This document shows positions 18,746 to 27,573 of a DNA stretch of 64,000 nucleotides, in pieces (positions within the stretch are counted from its first letter, which is position 1; the number at the start of each line of letters is the position of its first letter). The notes beneath the pieces were generated by a model. That model was not told where the DNA came from. It saw only the letters and a list, made by a program, of their open reading frames with translations, and made no database searches. Made by a program: the position numbers and the translations under genes. Source of the stretch: Pelobacter propionicus DSM 2379 (GTDB lineage: Bacteria > Desulfobacterota > Desulfuromonadia > Geobacterales > Pseudopelobacteraceae); assembly GCF_000015045.1 (NCBI RefSeq), contig NC_008609.1, positions 2,427,501 to 2,491,500 on the forward strand, in the 5' to 3' direction.

Positions 18746-19915
18746 CTAGTCCAGCAGTGGTGGCGGCATGTGCAGGCTACTACCGCTTCCGCAGCCGGTC
18801 AGGCACCCGTCGCGGTACTCCCGCAGACATCCCTTCAGGCAGCCGAGCTCACCCATATCCCTCTCCATGCGCCGGGACAGCTCCCTGACCTGCGCCGCAT
18901 ACTCCTCGTTCTGCCGGGTCAGGCTGTTGATCCTGTACCAGCTGACGCATTCCGCGACCACGTTGGAATAGGCCTGGGCGCTCATCTTCAGATGACTGAA
19001 CGGCGGAGCGATAATCCCGGCCATCCAGCCCAAGCCGTCGACGAGACTGTCATAGTCGTCGGCCCGTTTCGTATTCCATTCCCGCAGATCGTAGTTGGTC
19101 TTCAGGGCGCCAAGGTTGTCCAACTGCCGCAGATTGTACCTGGCAAGCTTCTCTTCGCGGGCAAGCCACTGCCGCACGGCACGGTATTGCTCGCGCCGAG
19201 TGGGATCGGACGTACTGGCCAGCAGGTCCGCCGACCTGACGGACTGTTTCTCGATCTCCTGGAGACGTTTTTTCAGGAGAGTGCCCAGCTTGTATGTCCC
19301 GTACTCAAAAGGAAGACTGAGCAGATACTCAAGACCGTTGCGCCAGGTGTCGTTCACCGCCTCGTCCACCGTCCCCTTCCAGGTTTCGAATTCGGCGGTA
19401 CTGGCGCGCAGGGTTTGCGTCAACCCCTTGAGCCGCCCCTGGATCCTGCGCAGATTCCGTTCCAGGTCGACGACCCGTTGCAGGCTCCTCTGCAGTTCCC
19501 GGGGCAACGGATGTGCGCTATGCAGGGCGTCGTCGTTCGCGAGCGCAGTGGGTGACAGCAACGACACCAGCTGCACCTGCCAGGTGTACGCATCCACAGC
19601 CGAGCGGTAGTCGCCGATTCTGGCCAAGAGATCCGTTTGCCGCTTCCGGCAGGAGGAGGCGCGCGAAGAATCAGCGGCAGGAACCCGGCTGCAGTCAGCA
19701 TTCAAGGCTCCGATATCAGCCTCCAGCGCCTGGCGCATGGCGTCCAGTGACGCTTTCCTGCGCTGAAGCCTGTCATGGTCATCCTGGTTGATGCCGGATG
19801 GCGGCCGGGGTGGGGAGGAGATGGTCTGGGCAGAGGCACCGACTACCGGAGCCAGCAGGATGCAGAGGAGAAGCAACAACCCCATGTGGTGAAAGGCAGG
19901 GCTATTTTTTCCCAT
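18746..19915 (-). CDS. Secreted coiled-coil protein, function unknown
   Basis: 389 aa. A signal peptide of about 30 residues (HHMGLLLLLCILLAPVVGASA) is followed by long helical, charged stretches with heptad character (about 45-110, 145-190, 215-300), and a Cys-rich C-terminus (GCLKGCLREYRDGCLTGC) of spaced cysteine pairs. The tail and the helices suggest an envelope structural or adaptor role. No family recognised. The start overlaps the end of the upstream gene by 14 nt, so the two are translated together. Confidence 0.65.
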   Translation of the reverse strand: MGKNSPAFHHMGLLLLLCILLAPVVGASAQTISSPPRPPSGINQDDHDRLQRRKASLDAMRQALEADIGALNADCSRVPAADSSRASSCRKRQTDLLARIGDYRSAVDAYTWQVQLVSLLSPTALANDDALHSAHPLPRELQRSLQRVVDLERNLRRIQGRLKGLTQTLRASTAEFETWKGTVDEAVNDTWRNGLEYLLSLPFEYGTYKLGTLLKKRLQEIEKQSVRSADLLASTSDPTRREQYRAVRQWLAREEKLARYNLRQLDNLGALKTNYDLREWNTKRADDYDSLVDGLGWMAGIIAPPFSHLKMSAQAYSNVVAECVSWYRINSLTRQNEEYAAQVRELSRRMERDMGELGCLKGCLREYRDGCLTGCGSGSSLHMPPPLLD

Positions 19916-20696
19916 GGGGGGCCCCGGCCTTCTGCAGTTCCACCTGAATGGAGAAGTTCAGGAAATTCTCCTGGTTCCTGGCATTACTGATCTCCTGTTT
20001 GATCCGCACCAGCTCCACCGGGTTGGCTTTCGGCTTTGTTTGCAGCTCATTCAGCCTGGTTTCCAGGTTAGCCCGTTTTTTACGCGAGCTGTCCCGTTCC
20101 CTTTCGATGCGGTCAATGGCGGGGGTCCGCTTGTCCGGTGCGACAACCGGATCCCGGTATCCGTAATACTGATTGTAGACAACGGGAGGTGGAAGAGTGC
20201 CCGCATTCGATCCCCCCGTATCGAACCCCTGCCCTGACAGGGGCCTTCCCGTTGCGGAGTTGCCGCTCTGCAGCGCCTGATTGCCGTGGTGGACAGTCGA
20301 CAGCAACTGCTGGCCTGCCAGTCCGGACTGTCTGGCCGCCTCTTCCCGTGCCCGTTTCAGATTATGCTGCAGGGAGGGGTTGTAGGGAGCGTAGGCCAGC
20401 GCTTCCTGAAAATTGCGTATGGCGCAGTTCCACTCTTTGCGCTGAAAGCAGCCGATTCCCCGCTCGTTGGCATTGTTAAGCGCCCTGGCGCGCGCCTGTT
20501 CGCGCTGTTCCGGGGTCGGGCCGGCCGGCTCTGGGCGCTGTGTCTGTTCCTCTCTCCCGCTGGAGTCGCCGCAATTTCCCACACACTCCGGAGCGCCCAC
20601 CTCGGGGATACTGCCGGAGTGGGCAACGGAGCAGGGTGCGCTGAGGGCAAGAACAAGACACAGCGATAACCAGCGTAAAAGCATCCGGTTCTTCAT
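19902..20696 (-). CDS. Secreted TPR-like protein
   Basis: 264 aa with a signal peptide (about residues 1-25, LSLCLVLALSAPCSVA), a Pro/Glu-rich linker, one TPR-like helix pair (ARALNNANERGIGCFQRKEW then NCAIRNFQEALAYAPYNPSL, roughly 70-112), a Gly/Ser/Asn/Tyr-rich low-complexity region, and a C-terminal coiled coil (about 195-255). First gene of the secreted-protein operon; a 468-nt gap lies upstream. Confidence 0.65.
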   Translation of the reverse strand: MKNRMLLRWLSLCLVLALSAPCSVAHSGSIPEVGAPECVGNCGDSSGREEQTQRPEPAGPTPEQREQARARALNNANERGIGCFQRKEWNCAIRNFQEALAYAPYNPSLQHNLKRAREEAARQSGLAGQQLLSTVHHGNQALQSGNSATGRPLSGQGFDTGGSNAGTLPPPVVYNQYYGYRDPVVAPDKRTPAIDRIERERDSSRKKRANLETRLNELQTKPKANPVELVRIKQEISNARNQENFLNFSIQVELQKAGAPHGKK

Positions 20697-21164
20697 GGCA
20701 GGCCTCCCCAGTGCATTGTGTAGCCATACTGATCCATACGGAAATTTCCCTCCAGAGCTTCACCCACGACCCGCACATATAGCGAAAACAGACTCATCGA
20801 CATGATCCGCATAGCTTCCAAAACAGGCAAAAAAAACCACACTTCCCGTGTATAAACCGAAAGCGTGGCTCTTATGCAAAATATTCTTCCCTCACTTCGA
20901 CAACCCCTCTATCCCTCTTCGGGATGGTAGTTTTGCGACACACGGTTACCCGTGCTGTGCACCGTCGGTGGCAGTATATAACTGAATCAATTGAGTTTAC
21001 TGGTAGACAACCATGACAATGTCAACCTGTCTACTCTTTAACGGCTTATGCCAGCCATTCCCAGACTCACTCAGAGTCAATCCGGGATACCGAGCAATTG
21101 CATCGTCATTATATCGGCTGTCGTCAGGACTCTATCGCAGCAATGAGCCGAAAAAGACCTGCTA
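20697..21164. other. Intergenic gap, no gene recognised
   Basis: 468 nt between the secreted-protein operon and the 21165 gene. It should hold the operon promoter on the minus strand. I see short dyads (ATCCC-tcttc-GGGAT near 20910-20925) but no coding frame with a ribosome site, no tRNA and no riboswitch motif I recognise. Confidence 0.4.
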
Positions 21165-21470
21165 TCAACGACCAGTCCGGGGTTTGCTTTCCAGGGCAGC
21201 CTTCATGCCCTTCTCGATTTCCGGATCAAGCCAATCCCTTTGTTCCGGGAGCGAATGGAACACCTGCCCAAGAAGAAATCGCAACCACAGGTTTTCCTCC
21301 AGAAGCTCGTCTCTCAGTTGCCGCGCCTTCATCTCCTGTCGGTACTCGCACCACGGACGATGCTTGTCGAGTTCGCCATTGATTTCAAGCACCGGCACCT
21401 TGCAGCTTTTGCATTGTCGATAAAGGCTGCCGTCGCCCATTGGTTCAGTTGGATAATCGTTGTAGTTCAT
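21165..21470 (-). CDS. Small hypothetical protein with cysteine pair
   Basis: 101 aa from the ATG at 21470 (GGAGG 7 nt upstream). It has CKSCKVPVLEING followed by HRPWCEY, an arrangement (C-x2-C and H-x3-C) that could bind a metal, then a helical C-terminus. Not recognised as a family. It is probably the last chromosomal gene before the island if the left attachment site proposed at 21704 is right. Confidence 0.55.
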   Translation of the reverse strand: MNYNDYPTEPMGDGSLYRQCKSCKVPVLEINGELDKHRPWCEYRQEMKARQLRDELLEENLWLRFLLGQVFHSLPEQRDWLDPEIEKGMKAALESKPRTGR

Positions 21471-21661
21471 TGCTGCACCTCCGATACTGCACACAGTACG
21501 CTCTGTAAGTGTCTAAATATTCAATCCATTCTTCTTTAAACCAGTCAATATGGACACGAGGGTTTTGTTCCAAATCGGCAAGGGAGCTACTGGCCGCTGG
21601 TACTACCCCGTCGTACCGAGTCCGTTTTTTGCGGGTTGCGACAAGCACGATACACCAAAAG

Positions 21662-21699
21662 AAAACAGCCACTCAGGAAGGATCCTAAATGGCTGTTTT
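21662..21699. terminator. Bidirectional rho-independent terminator
   Basis: AAAACAGCCA (21662-21671) pairs exactly with TGGCTGTTTT (21690-21699), with an AGGATCCT palindrome in the loop. A T-run follows on the plus strand (21696-21701), and on the minus strand the stem is followed by TTTTCTTTT. On the minus strand it comes directly after the tRNA-like sequence at 21704-21722, so I infer it was the original terminator of the tRNA-Pro operon before the island inserted. Confidence 0.75.
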
Positions 21700-21703
21700 T
21701 TAT

Positions 21704-21722
21704 GGTGCGACTTCAATTTAAC
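21704..21722 (+). repeat. Candidate left attachment site (attL/R) of the island
   Basis: GGTGCGACTTCAATTTAAC matches the 3' part of tRNA-Pro at 56226-56244 (GGTGCGACTGGATTCGAAC) at 14 of 19 positions, including nine contiguous bases. Same orientation, as expected for a direct repeat flanking an element. A terminator suited to the tRNA lies on its left, and the nonamer ATACCGAAA, which recurs next to the integrase gene, lies at 21778-21786 on its right. The identity is low for a recent insertion, so the call is tentative. Confidence 0.4.
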
Positions 21723-21777
21723 TGACGACGTAAATGATTGTAATTTATAAGTAATCATAGGTTATGCTTTCCTTGGT

Positions 21778-21786
21778 ATACCGAAA
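21778..21786 (+). repeat. Possible integrase arm-type site (ATACCGAAA)
   Basis: ATACCGAAA, within GGTATACCGAAATATATACC. The same nonamer is found as TTTCGGTAT twice and ATACCGAAA once in the 5' region of the integrase gene (56056-56110). Inferred to be an integrase or excisionase binding site. Confidence 0.35.
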
Positions 21787-22163
21787 TATATACCATTAAA
21801 TATTATGCTCGAACAATTCGTCGGTATTTCTGGCAGTGAATACAGCAAATTTTCCGTGGCGCTTTCCATAGCATATATTTAGTGATATTGCTACCGATCA
21901 AAGCACAGCTATTCAATATTCATCCGGAAATAACGTCGTGGTAACTGACCGGTCCCATTCCGTGATTATCCATATTTTGGGCAACCCTTCTTTCATATAA
22001 ACCGAGAAGAGTCGTTCGCCATGCTGAGGCTGATCAGAAAAATTGATGGAAATTAGGCGAGAAATAGACGAGAAATGTGAGGAAAAGATGGAGAAGCCCC
22101 CTCACTTTTCTTGGCGGAATCGACGGGGGCTCCTCCTTGCCCAGCAGGAATCAGGCAGGAGTC
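21787..22163. other. AT-rich gap before the transposon-like unit
   Basis: No supported gene. Near its right end a short direct repeat GCGAGAAATAG / ACGAGAAATGT (about 22057-22077) may mark the element's left end. I could not define terminal inverted repeats for the DUF6431-integrase-ATPase unit by eye. Confidence 0.3.
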
Positions 22164-22726
22164 ATGCTACCAGAAATTATTCAGCGTCAGAAGCTTTTTT
22201 CCCTCCTTCATAACATCGACGTCGACCTTGCCGAGGGGGTGCGCTCCCTTGGTTGCCCTACTGTTCGGGACCGCTGCACCGAGGCGCCTATGTGCGCAAA
22301 CCCCGTGGCGGCCCCGCCAACCTGTTCGAAACATTCTTCATACGCCATAGTCTTTGCTGCGGTCGTGAAGGTTGCCGACGACGGACCTTGCCGCCATCGG
22401 TGCTCTTCCTGGGCCGGCGTGTTTATTGGGGCGGGGTGATCGTTGTCGCCACAGCCCTTCGCCAACAGCGGGAAAAGGGTTACAGCGCCCGCAAGATCAT
22501 GGACCTCTTCGGCGTCACCCTCTCGACTTTCAGACGCTGGCTGGCGTTTTTTCGCTCGACCTTCCCGCATACCTCAACCTGGCAAAGATTGCGCGGTCTC
22601 CTGATCCCTCCAGTGGCGGCGGAAGCGATTCCGTTGGGGGTGCTGGAGCGCCTGGGGCTTGGCCGCGACGGCCCGGAAACGGCGTTGGTGCGCTGTCTGC
22701 GACTGCTTGCGGGATGCGGCTTTTGA
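22164..22726 (+). pseudogene. DUF6431-like transposon protein, frameshifted
   Basis: Two overlapping frames together make one protein. Frame A starts at the ATG at 22164 behind AGGAG and reads PEIIQRQKLFSLLHN to SLGCPT; frame B continues YCSGPLHRGAYVRKP, CCGREGCRRRTLPPS, FLGRRVYWGG and KIMDLFGVTLSTFRRWLAFF, ending at 22726. The expected GCPYC zinc motif is broken by one missing base at about 22256-22260. The domain (Cys-rich N-terminus plus helix-turn-helix) is the DUF6431 type I associate with a neighbouring integrase and AAA ATPase. Either a dead copy or, less likely, a programmed frameshift. Confidence 0.6.
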
Positions 22727-22880
22727 ACAGGATCGGCGAGGGAGCTGGACTGTCGTAAGGGTCCGCGCAAAAGATGGCGGATTCGCATCGGGCTCGGAAT
22801 GGTTTATAAGGCGGCTCTTGGCTGACCCGAAGGTGCTCCACAGTGGAGACGCCTGGATGGCGGCCGGAAAGGAGCCTTAA

Positions 22881-24335
22881 ATGAAGAAGAATGTAGTCCC
22901 GAAGCAGCGCTGGGCCAGGTTTCGGCTGCAGGTGATCGGACCGCTATTGGCGAGCCCTGCCGCGAGCGGGGAGTTGCAGGGAAAGATCCGGGAATTGAGC
23001 GAGAGGGTGTACCGGCATCCCCTGCTCCCGGAGAAGTCTATACGACTTGGTTTTTCCACGCTCGAACGCTGGTACTACCAGGCGAAGGACGCCGCGGACC
23101 CGATCGCTGCGCTGAGTCGCAAGGCGCGTTCGGACGCCGGGTGTCAGATTGCGCTGTCCGAGGCGCTCTTGAGCGCCCTGGAAGTGCAGTATGCCAGGTA
23201 TCCTCGCTGGACGGTGCAACTGCACTACGACAACCTCGCCGCCGAAGTGGCCCAAAAGCCCCAGATGGGAGCCTTGCCGAGCTACCAGAGCGTGCTTCGC
23301 CGAATGCGGGAGAAGGGGTGGCAGAAAAGGCGCGAGCCCGCGAACCCGACCGAAGGACAACGCCGCGCCGTCCGGCGCCGCGAAAGCCGTGAGATTCGCG
23401 GCTATGAGGCGAGCCACGTGCACGCCCTGTGGCACCTCGACTTCCACCAGGGAAGCCTCAAGGTGCTGGACGAGGAGGGGGGCTGGCAGACGCCCCTGGT
23501 GTGCGCGGTTCTGGACGACCGGAGCAGGCTCTGCTGCCATCTGCAGTGGTATCTGGCGGAAAGCGCCCAGAACCTCGCGCATGCTCTCACGCAGGCGATG
23601 CTGAAACGTGGGCTTCCCAGGGCTCTGATGACCGATAATGGAAGCGCGATGCTGGCGGAGGAAACCCGGGAGGGGCTGGCCCGACTCGGGGTGAGCCACG
23701 ACACAACCCTTCCTTACTCGCCCTATATGAACGGGAAACAGGAGGTGTTCTGGGCGCAGCTTGAGGGACGTCTCATGGAGCTTTTGCGCGGGGTGAGCCC
23801 CTTGCGGCTGGAGTTCCTCAACCGCACCACCCAGGCGTGGGTCGAACAGGACTATCACCGCCGTACCCACAGCGAGATCGGCTGCGCTCCGATCGAGCGC
23901 CTGCTCGCCGGACCGGAGGTCTCCCGCTCGGCTCCCGACATGGACTCCTTGAATCTCGCCTTCACCCGCCAGGTTACGCGCACCCAGCGCAAAAGCGATG
24001 CAACCGTGACGGTCGAGGGGGTGCGCTTCGAGGTCCCGTCGCGGTTCAGGCATCTCCCCCGCCTGACGTTACGCCATGCCGGTTGGGACGTAAGCCGGAT
24101 GGTTCTAGTGGATCCCGACAGCTGCAATCCCTTGGCCCGGCTGCTCCCCCAGGACAAGGAGAAAAACGCCTCCGGTCAGCGCCGCACTCTGGAACCGGTT
24201 GCGGCGCAGTCGGCCCAGGCGAACGCCTCACCCGAGGAGATGCCCGCACTGCTTCGCAAGTGGCTGGCGGATTACGCCGCCACCGGGCTTCCACCGGCCT
24301 ATCTTGCCGTGAAGGAGGGTCCCGATGAACGATAA
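22881..24335 (+). CDS. DDE integrase/transposase (rve family, TnsB/IstA-like)
   Basis: 484-aa transposase. The catalytic DDE triad is visible: Asp in WHLDFHQGS (about residue 187), Asp in MTDNGS (about 251) and Glu in NGKQEVFW (about 287), a spacing of roughly 35 between the last two. An N-terminal helical DNA-binding part and a C-terminal beta domain (VEGVRFEVPSRF, typical Mu-C-like) flank the core. Overlaps the ATPase gene by 11 nt, a common transposase plus ATPase pairing. Appears intact, although the upstream DUF6431 gene of the same unit is broken. Confidence 0.85.
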   Translation: MKKNVVPKQRWARFRLQVIGPLLASPAASGELQGKIRELSERVYRHPLLPEKSIRLGFSTLERWYYQAKDAADPIAALSRKARSDAGCQIALSEALLSALEVQYARYPRWTVQLHYDNLAAEVAQKPQMGALPSYQSVLRRMREKGWQKRREPANPTEGQRRAVRRRESREIRGYEASHVHALWHLDFHQGSLKVLDEEGGWQTPLVCAVLDDRSRLCCHLQWYLAESAQNLAHALTQAMLKRGLPRALMTDNGSAMLAEETREGLARLGVSHDTTLPYSPYMNGKQEVFWAQLEGRLMELLRGVSPLRLEFLNRTTQAWVEQDYHRRTHSEIGCAPIERLLAGPEVSRSAPDMDSLNLAFTRQVTRTQRKSDATVTVEGVRFEVPSRFRHLPRLTLRHAGWDVSRMVLVDPDSCNPLARLLPQDKEKNASGQRRTLEPVAAQSAQANASPEEMPALLRKWLADYAATGLPPAYLAVKEGPDER

Positions 24336-25155
24336 GACTCTCCTGGCCCTCTACGGGCTCAAGTACAACCCGTTCGTGCCGGCGCTTCCCGTGGAGGCGC
24401 TCTGGCCGCTGCCGGGCGCCGAACTCTTTGCCCGGCGCCTGGAGTCCCTGGTCTCCCAGGGCGGGTTCTCCCTGATCACCGGTGAGCCGGGCTACGGCAA
24501 ATCGAAGACCCTGCAGTGGCTTGGCGCCCGCCTGGGACAACTGCCCGACATCGTAGTGGGGGTGATGGAGCGCCCCCAAAGCAAGGTCGCCGATTTCTAT
24601 CGCGAGCTTGGAGAGCTATTCGGCGTTCAGCTCAATCCCGCCAACCGGTATGGCGGATTCAAGGCGCTGCGTGAGCGCTGGCGCGCACACTGTGCAGCGA
24701 CTCTCTTGCGCCCGCTGCTCCTGGTCGATGAGGCTCAGGAGGTCAGCTCCGAGTGCCTGACCGAACTGAGGCTCCTGCAAAGCGCGAGCTTCGACTCCCA
24801 GAGCCTGCTCTTCACCGTGCTGTGCGGCGACGCCCGGCTCCCCCAGCGCTTCCGCACCCCGGAACTCCTACCCTTGGGCAGTCGCATCCGCGCCCGCCTG
24901 GAACTCTCCGCGCTCACCCCGCAGGAGCTGGCTTCCTACCTGGACTACGTCCTGCAGAAAGCCGGGGCGCCCCAGTTGATCGCACCGGAGCTGATCCAAA
25001 CCCTGGCAACCCATGCACACGGAAACCTGCGGGTGCTCACACACATGGCGGCGGAACTGCTCACCGCCGCCGCCGAGCGCAACCTCCCGCGCATCGACGA
25101 ACCCCTCTACTTCGACCTATTCACTCCTCCCGTGCGTCAGCCGCGCCGTTCCTGA
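24325..25155 (+). CDS. AAA+ ATPase, TnsC/ExeA-like, transposition partner
   Basis: 276 aa. The N-terminus LYGLKYNPFVPALPVEALWP is typical of ExeA/TnsC-type ATPases. Walker A is GEPGYGKSKT (about 52-61), Walker B LLLVDEAQE (about 132-140). A sensor/arginine-finger region SRIRARLEL and the ALTPQELASYLDYVL helices follow. In Tn7/IS21-like systems this ATPase selects the target and activates the transposase. Adjacent to the DDE gene and coupled by an overlap. Confidence 0.85.
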   Translation: MNDKTLLALYGLKYNPFVPALPVEALWPLPGAELFARRLESLVSQGGFSLITGEPGYGKSKTLQWLGARLGQLPDIVVGVMERPQSKVADFYRELGELFGVQLNPANRYGGFKALRERWRAHCAATLLRPLLLVDEAQEVSSECLTELRLLQSASFDSQSLLFTVLCGDARLPQRFRTPELLPLGSRIRARLELSALTPQELASYLDYVLQKAGAPQLIAPELIQTLATHAHGNLRVLTHMAAELLTAAAERNLPRIDEPLYFDLFTPPVRQPRRS

Positions 25156-25174
25156 AATAGCCCGGGAGGTGGAT

Positions 25175-25423
25175 ATGGAATGCACTGTGTATAACCCCCA
25201 GAAAAGACGGCTGGAAACGCTCGATGTGGAGATCACGGAGGAAAATACGACATGGTTCCGCTACCGTCGGAATATTAGAAGCATCACCATGATCACTGAC
25301 TGGAACGGAGGACTGCTCATCAAGACAGGGTTTAACTATCCGGTCTATCTGTATGACGTATCGAGGGAGGACATCGGTTACAGCCGGAAGAAGGCAAGGG
25401 AGCTCATGCGGCAACTGAGGTAG
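25175..25423 (+). CDS. Small hypothetical protein
   Basis: 82 aa from the ATG at 25175 with GGGAGGTGGAT before it. The sequence reads like a small beta protein (LETLDVEITEENTTWFRYRR, then SITMITDWNGGLLIKTG) with a basic C-terminus (SRKKARELMRQLR). It begins 19 nt after the ATPase stop and may be cargo or part of the element. Not recognised. Confidence 0.55.
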   Translation: MECTVYNPQKRRLETLDVEITEENTTWFRYRRNIRSITMITDWNGGLLIKTGFNYPVYLYDVSREDIGYSRKKARELMRQLR

Positions 25424-25565
25424 GAAAAACCTGGGGGCGGCGGATGAACCTACTGTTATGCAGGGCTCAACCGCCGCCCATCCAGCATCCATGATCGTCA
25501 GGTCAGGGCCTGCAATGATCCCTCAATTAGCAAGTCTGAACCTCCCTCGATTATCGTGTTTACTC

Positions 25566-25739
25566 TCAATGCTGTAGGGCAAATTCATTGGTAACTCGAT
25601 CTTCATCGCAAAGATCACCCCAGTCTCCGGCCAGGTGTCGTTTCAGCGACAGGTGAACATGTTTGGCAAAATCCTCGTTGGTGGCAATTAAATCATTTAC
25701 GCCTCTGGTCACGACCAGCTGCCCTGGATTGAATTTCAT
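25566..25739 (-). CDS. Short conserved accessory protein, C-terminally truncated
   Basis: 57 aa starting at 25739. MKFNPGQLVVTRGVNDLIA and HLSLKRHLAGDWGDL are characteristic of a small protein found beside radC on integrative elements (sometimes mislabelled as a type I restriction subunit). Longer relatives, as I remember them, run on for about 40 residues after the point where this one stops (FALQH), so it may be truncated. It is 57 nt downstream of the radC start region in the same orientation. Confidence 0.55.
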   Translation of the reverse strand: MKFNPGQLVVTRGVNDLIATNEDFAKHVHLSLKRHLAGDWGDLCDEDRVTNEFALQH

Positions 25740-25797
25740 CTGAATACTCCTTTCGGTTTGTCGGCATGCATATGGCATCCTATTGTCGTTTTATTCC

Positions 25798-26298
25798 TTA
25801 CAGCAGTCCCTGGCTGGCAAACGAATGAAAGTTGTCGCCGATAATGATGTGATCCAATACCTTCACGCCGATAAGCTCTCCTGCTTCCTTTAATCGTTTT
25901 GTTATTTCAATGTCCTCTCTGCTTGGCGCTGGATCTCCTGAAGGATGATTGTGCATCAGGATAATCGCTGCTGCCGATGACAAGAGGGCCGTTTTGAATA
26001 CTTCTCTTGGGTGGACAACGCTCTGATTCAATGAGCCGACTGATACTTCGTCAACGCAACAGATACGGTTTTTGCCGTCCAAGTGTATGGCAAAGAAATA
26101 TTCCTTCGTTTCATGCCGCAAAAAGTTGAAAGTTTCGAAAACCTGCTCCGGACTGCTGTATCTGGTGAACGGCTTCAGATAACGGCTATTCCCCTCTTTG
26201 ATGGTCAATGTTTCATATACCGCTCTGATTTTCTTGAGCCTGATCGCTCTCGGTTTCGCTGGAACCTGTTCCTGGCCGAATAATGTTTCAATTGTCAT
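25798..26298 (-). CDS. radC: RadC-family JAB/MPN domain protein
   Basis: 166 aa. The MPN/JAB metal-binding motif is complete: a Glu upstream (CCVDEVSVGSLN) and MHNHPSGDPAPSREDIEIT (H-x-H-x7-D type), with the family ending LKVLDHIIIG. RadC-like proteins are common on mobile elements; their role in repair is doubtful. The N-terminal helix-hairpin-helix of chromosomal RadC is absent, as is usual for element-borne copies. Overlaps the 26295 gene by 4 nt. Confidence 0.9.
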   Translation of the reverse strand: MTIETLFGQEQVPAKPRAIRLKKIRAVYETLTIKEGNSRYLKPFTRYSSPEQVFETFNFLRHETKEYFFAIHLDGKNRICCVDEVSVGSLNQSVVHPREVFKTALLSSAAAIILMHNHPSGDPAPSREDIEITKRLKEAGELIGVKVLDHIIIGDNFHSFASQGLL

Positions 26299-26525
26299 GG
26301 CGATGTCCTCTTTAGTCGATTGGTATCAATGTCAATGGTGTAGCCGTTGGATTCCAGGATCGACCAGAGGTCACTCATTGCAGAACCAAGCAATTCAGCG
26401 TCATCCTTGCCGATTTCGTACTCCTCTAAAGCTCCAGCCACTTTCTCAATGCTCCTGATTGCTCCCGCAACAGCTTGTAAGATTTTGCGGTTGATATGTC
26501 CTTCCGGTGAATGCTGCAAACTCAT
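26295..26525 (-). CDS. Small helical hypothetical protein
   Basis: 76 aa, preceded by a good GGAGG. Helical, acidic (VAGALEEYEIGKDDAELL), no known motif. Coupled to radC by a 4-nt overlap, so probably an element-borne accessory gene of the radC operon. Confidence 0.55.
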   Translation of the reverse strand: MSLQHSPEGHINRKILQAVAGAIRSIEKVAGALEEYEIGKDDAELLGSAMSDLWSILESNGYTIDIDTNRLKRTSP

Positions 26526-26881
26526 GGCGCCGCCTCCTACGCGGTATCAAGCTATTCATGGCTGTTGTTCACCTTGAATGGCTCGTTGTTCCTCTTGAAA
26601 AATTCAGGGATTCATTGGGGTCTCATTACAGTTTCTCCTCTCCTATTGTGTTGGCCGGTCTGGTGGTTACACTGCTGACCTTCAAGCAGTTCGGCGGCAA
26701 TAATCAGCCGCTGTCTTCGCAATGTTTGGCAACGACAAACACCGGAACGCAGAAATTCCGGAATCAGAAATGATGGTTGTTTGGATGTTAAGAACTGAGG
26801 GGGAAACAGCTGGTAAAGCAGGTTGTTAAAGAAAAGGTTGAACTTAGTTCGTCGTGAGCAGAAAAGCCTTATGGTTGTGGT
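26526..26881. other. Gap without a recognised gene
   Basis: 356 nt between the C39-like gene and the radC operon. It contains short frames on both strands, none with a convincing ribosome site and length, and probably holds the radC operon promoter on the minus strand. Confidence 0.35.
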
Positions 26882-27487
26882 CTATTCGCGAATCCTGTTC
26901 AACAAGAGGCATTCGCGATCATCATAATCACCCAAAATGTATTTACGGTCGTCAGGCGTTACTGCCTGATTGAATTCTTTGTCCAACCAGTCCATACGGA
27001 TTTTCAGATTTGGCGTATGGTGGCCGGTAGTCGAAATAAACTGAACAGAATCATTATTGATAAATCTTGTGGTACGCGGGTATGGATCATAGCAATACAG
27101 CCAGCCACGTTCATATCGAATGCCCAGTATGCAATGCCATTCGTACCGGCTTAGATGCACGCAGAGCAATGCCGCACCATTTGCATTGAGACACTTGATG
27201 ATCCTGCTGTTTCGGCGTAAATGTACCTGTTCGCCAAAGATATATTTGGTTTCGATGGTAAACTTCACATAACTTTTTTCATTGTAGCAGTTGAGCCAAA
27301 AGCCTAGATCCTGAATCGCACGCCCCGATGTGCCGCGAGCAGACTCATAATCCAGGCAGTCCCTATAAACCCGTTGAACCACGAACGGTGGTATTTCCTT
27401 TCTGCCAAATAGATAAACCAACGCGTTGATTAACGAAGTCGGTACGCAATCGAACTCGGATGCTTGCTGCCTGAATGGTACTTTCAT
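26882..27487 (-). CDS. C39-like cysteine peptidase domain protein
   Basis: 201 aa from the ATG at 27487. The N-terminal QQASEFDCVPTSLINALVYL gives the catalytic Cys in the usual Q-x5-DC-x3 context; a His occurs in SRYEWHCILGIRY and an Asp in YCYDPYPR, as in C39/C39-like papain-fold peptidases. There is no signal peptide and no ABC transporter beside it, so it is not a bacteriocin exporter. A free-standing peptidase in the island; the substrate is unknown. Confidence 0.7.
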   Translation of the reverse strand: MKVPFRQQASEFDCVPTSLINALVYLFGRKEIPPFVVQRVYRDCLDYESARGTSGRAIQDLGFWLNCYNEKSYVKFTIETKYIFGEQVHLRRNSRIIKCLNANGAALLCVHLSRYEWHCILGIRYERGWLYCYDPYPRTTRFINNDSVQFISTTGHHTPNLKIRMDWLDKEFNQAVTPDDRKYILGDYDDRECLLLNRIRE

Positions 27488-27573
27488 TACTGCCCCATTT
27501 CCTCGATGTAAATGATGATTCGATAGCCTTACCTTCTCTGATTGACGCCTAACACCCCCCCCCTTTATGCAAG

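Noticed and set aside
21445-21672. Minus-strand ORF of 75 aa
   Set aside because: Its first codons lie inside the terminator hairpin at 21662-21699, there is no ribosome site, and it overlaps the better supported 21165-21470 gene.
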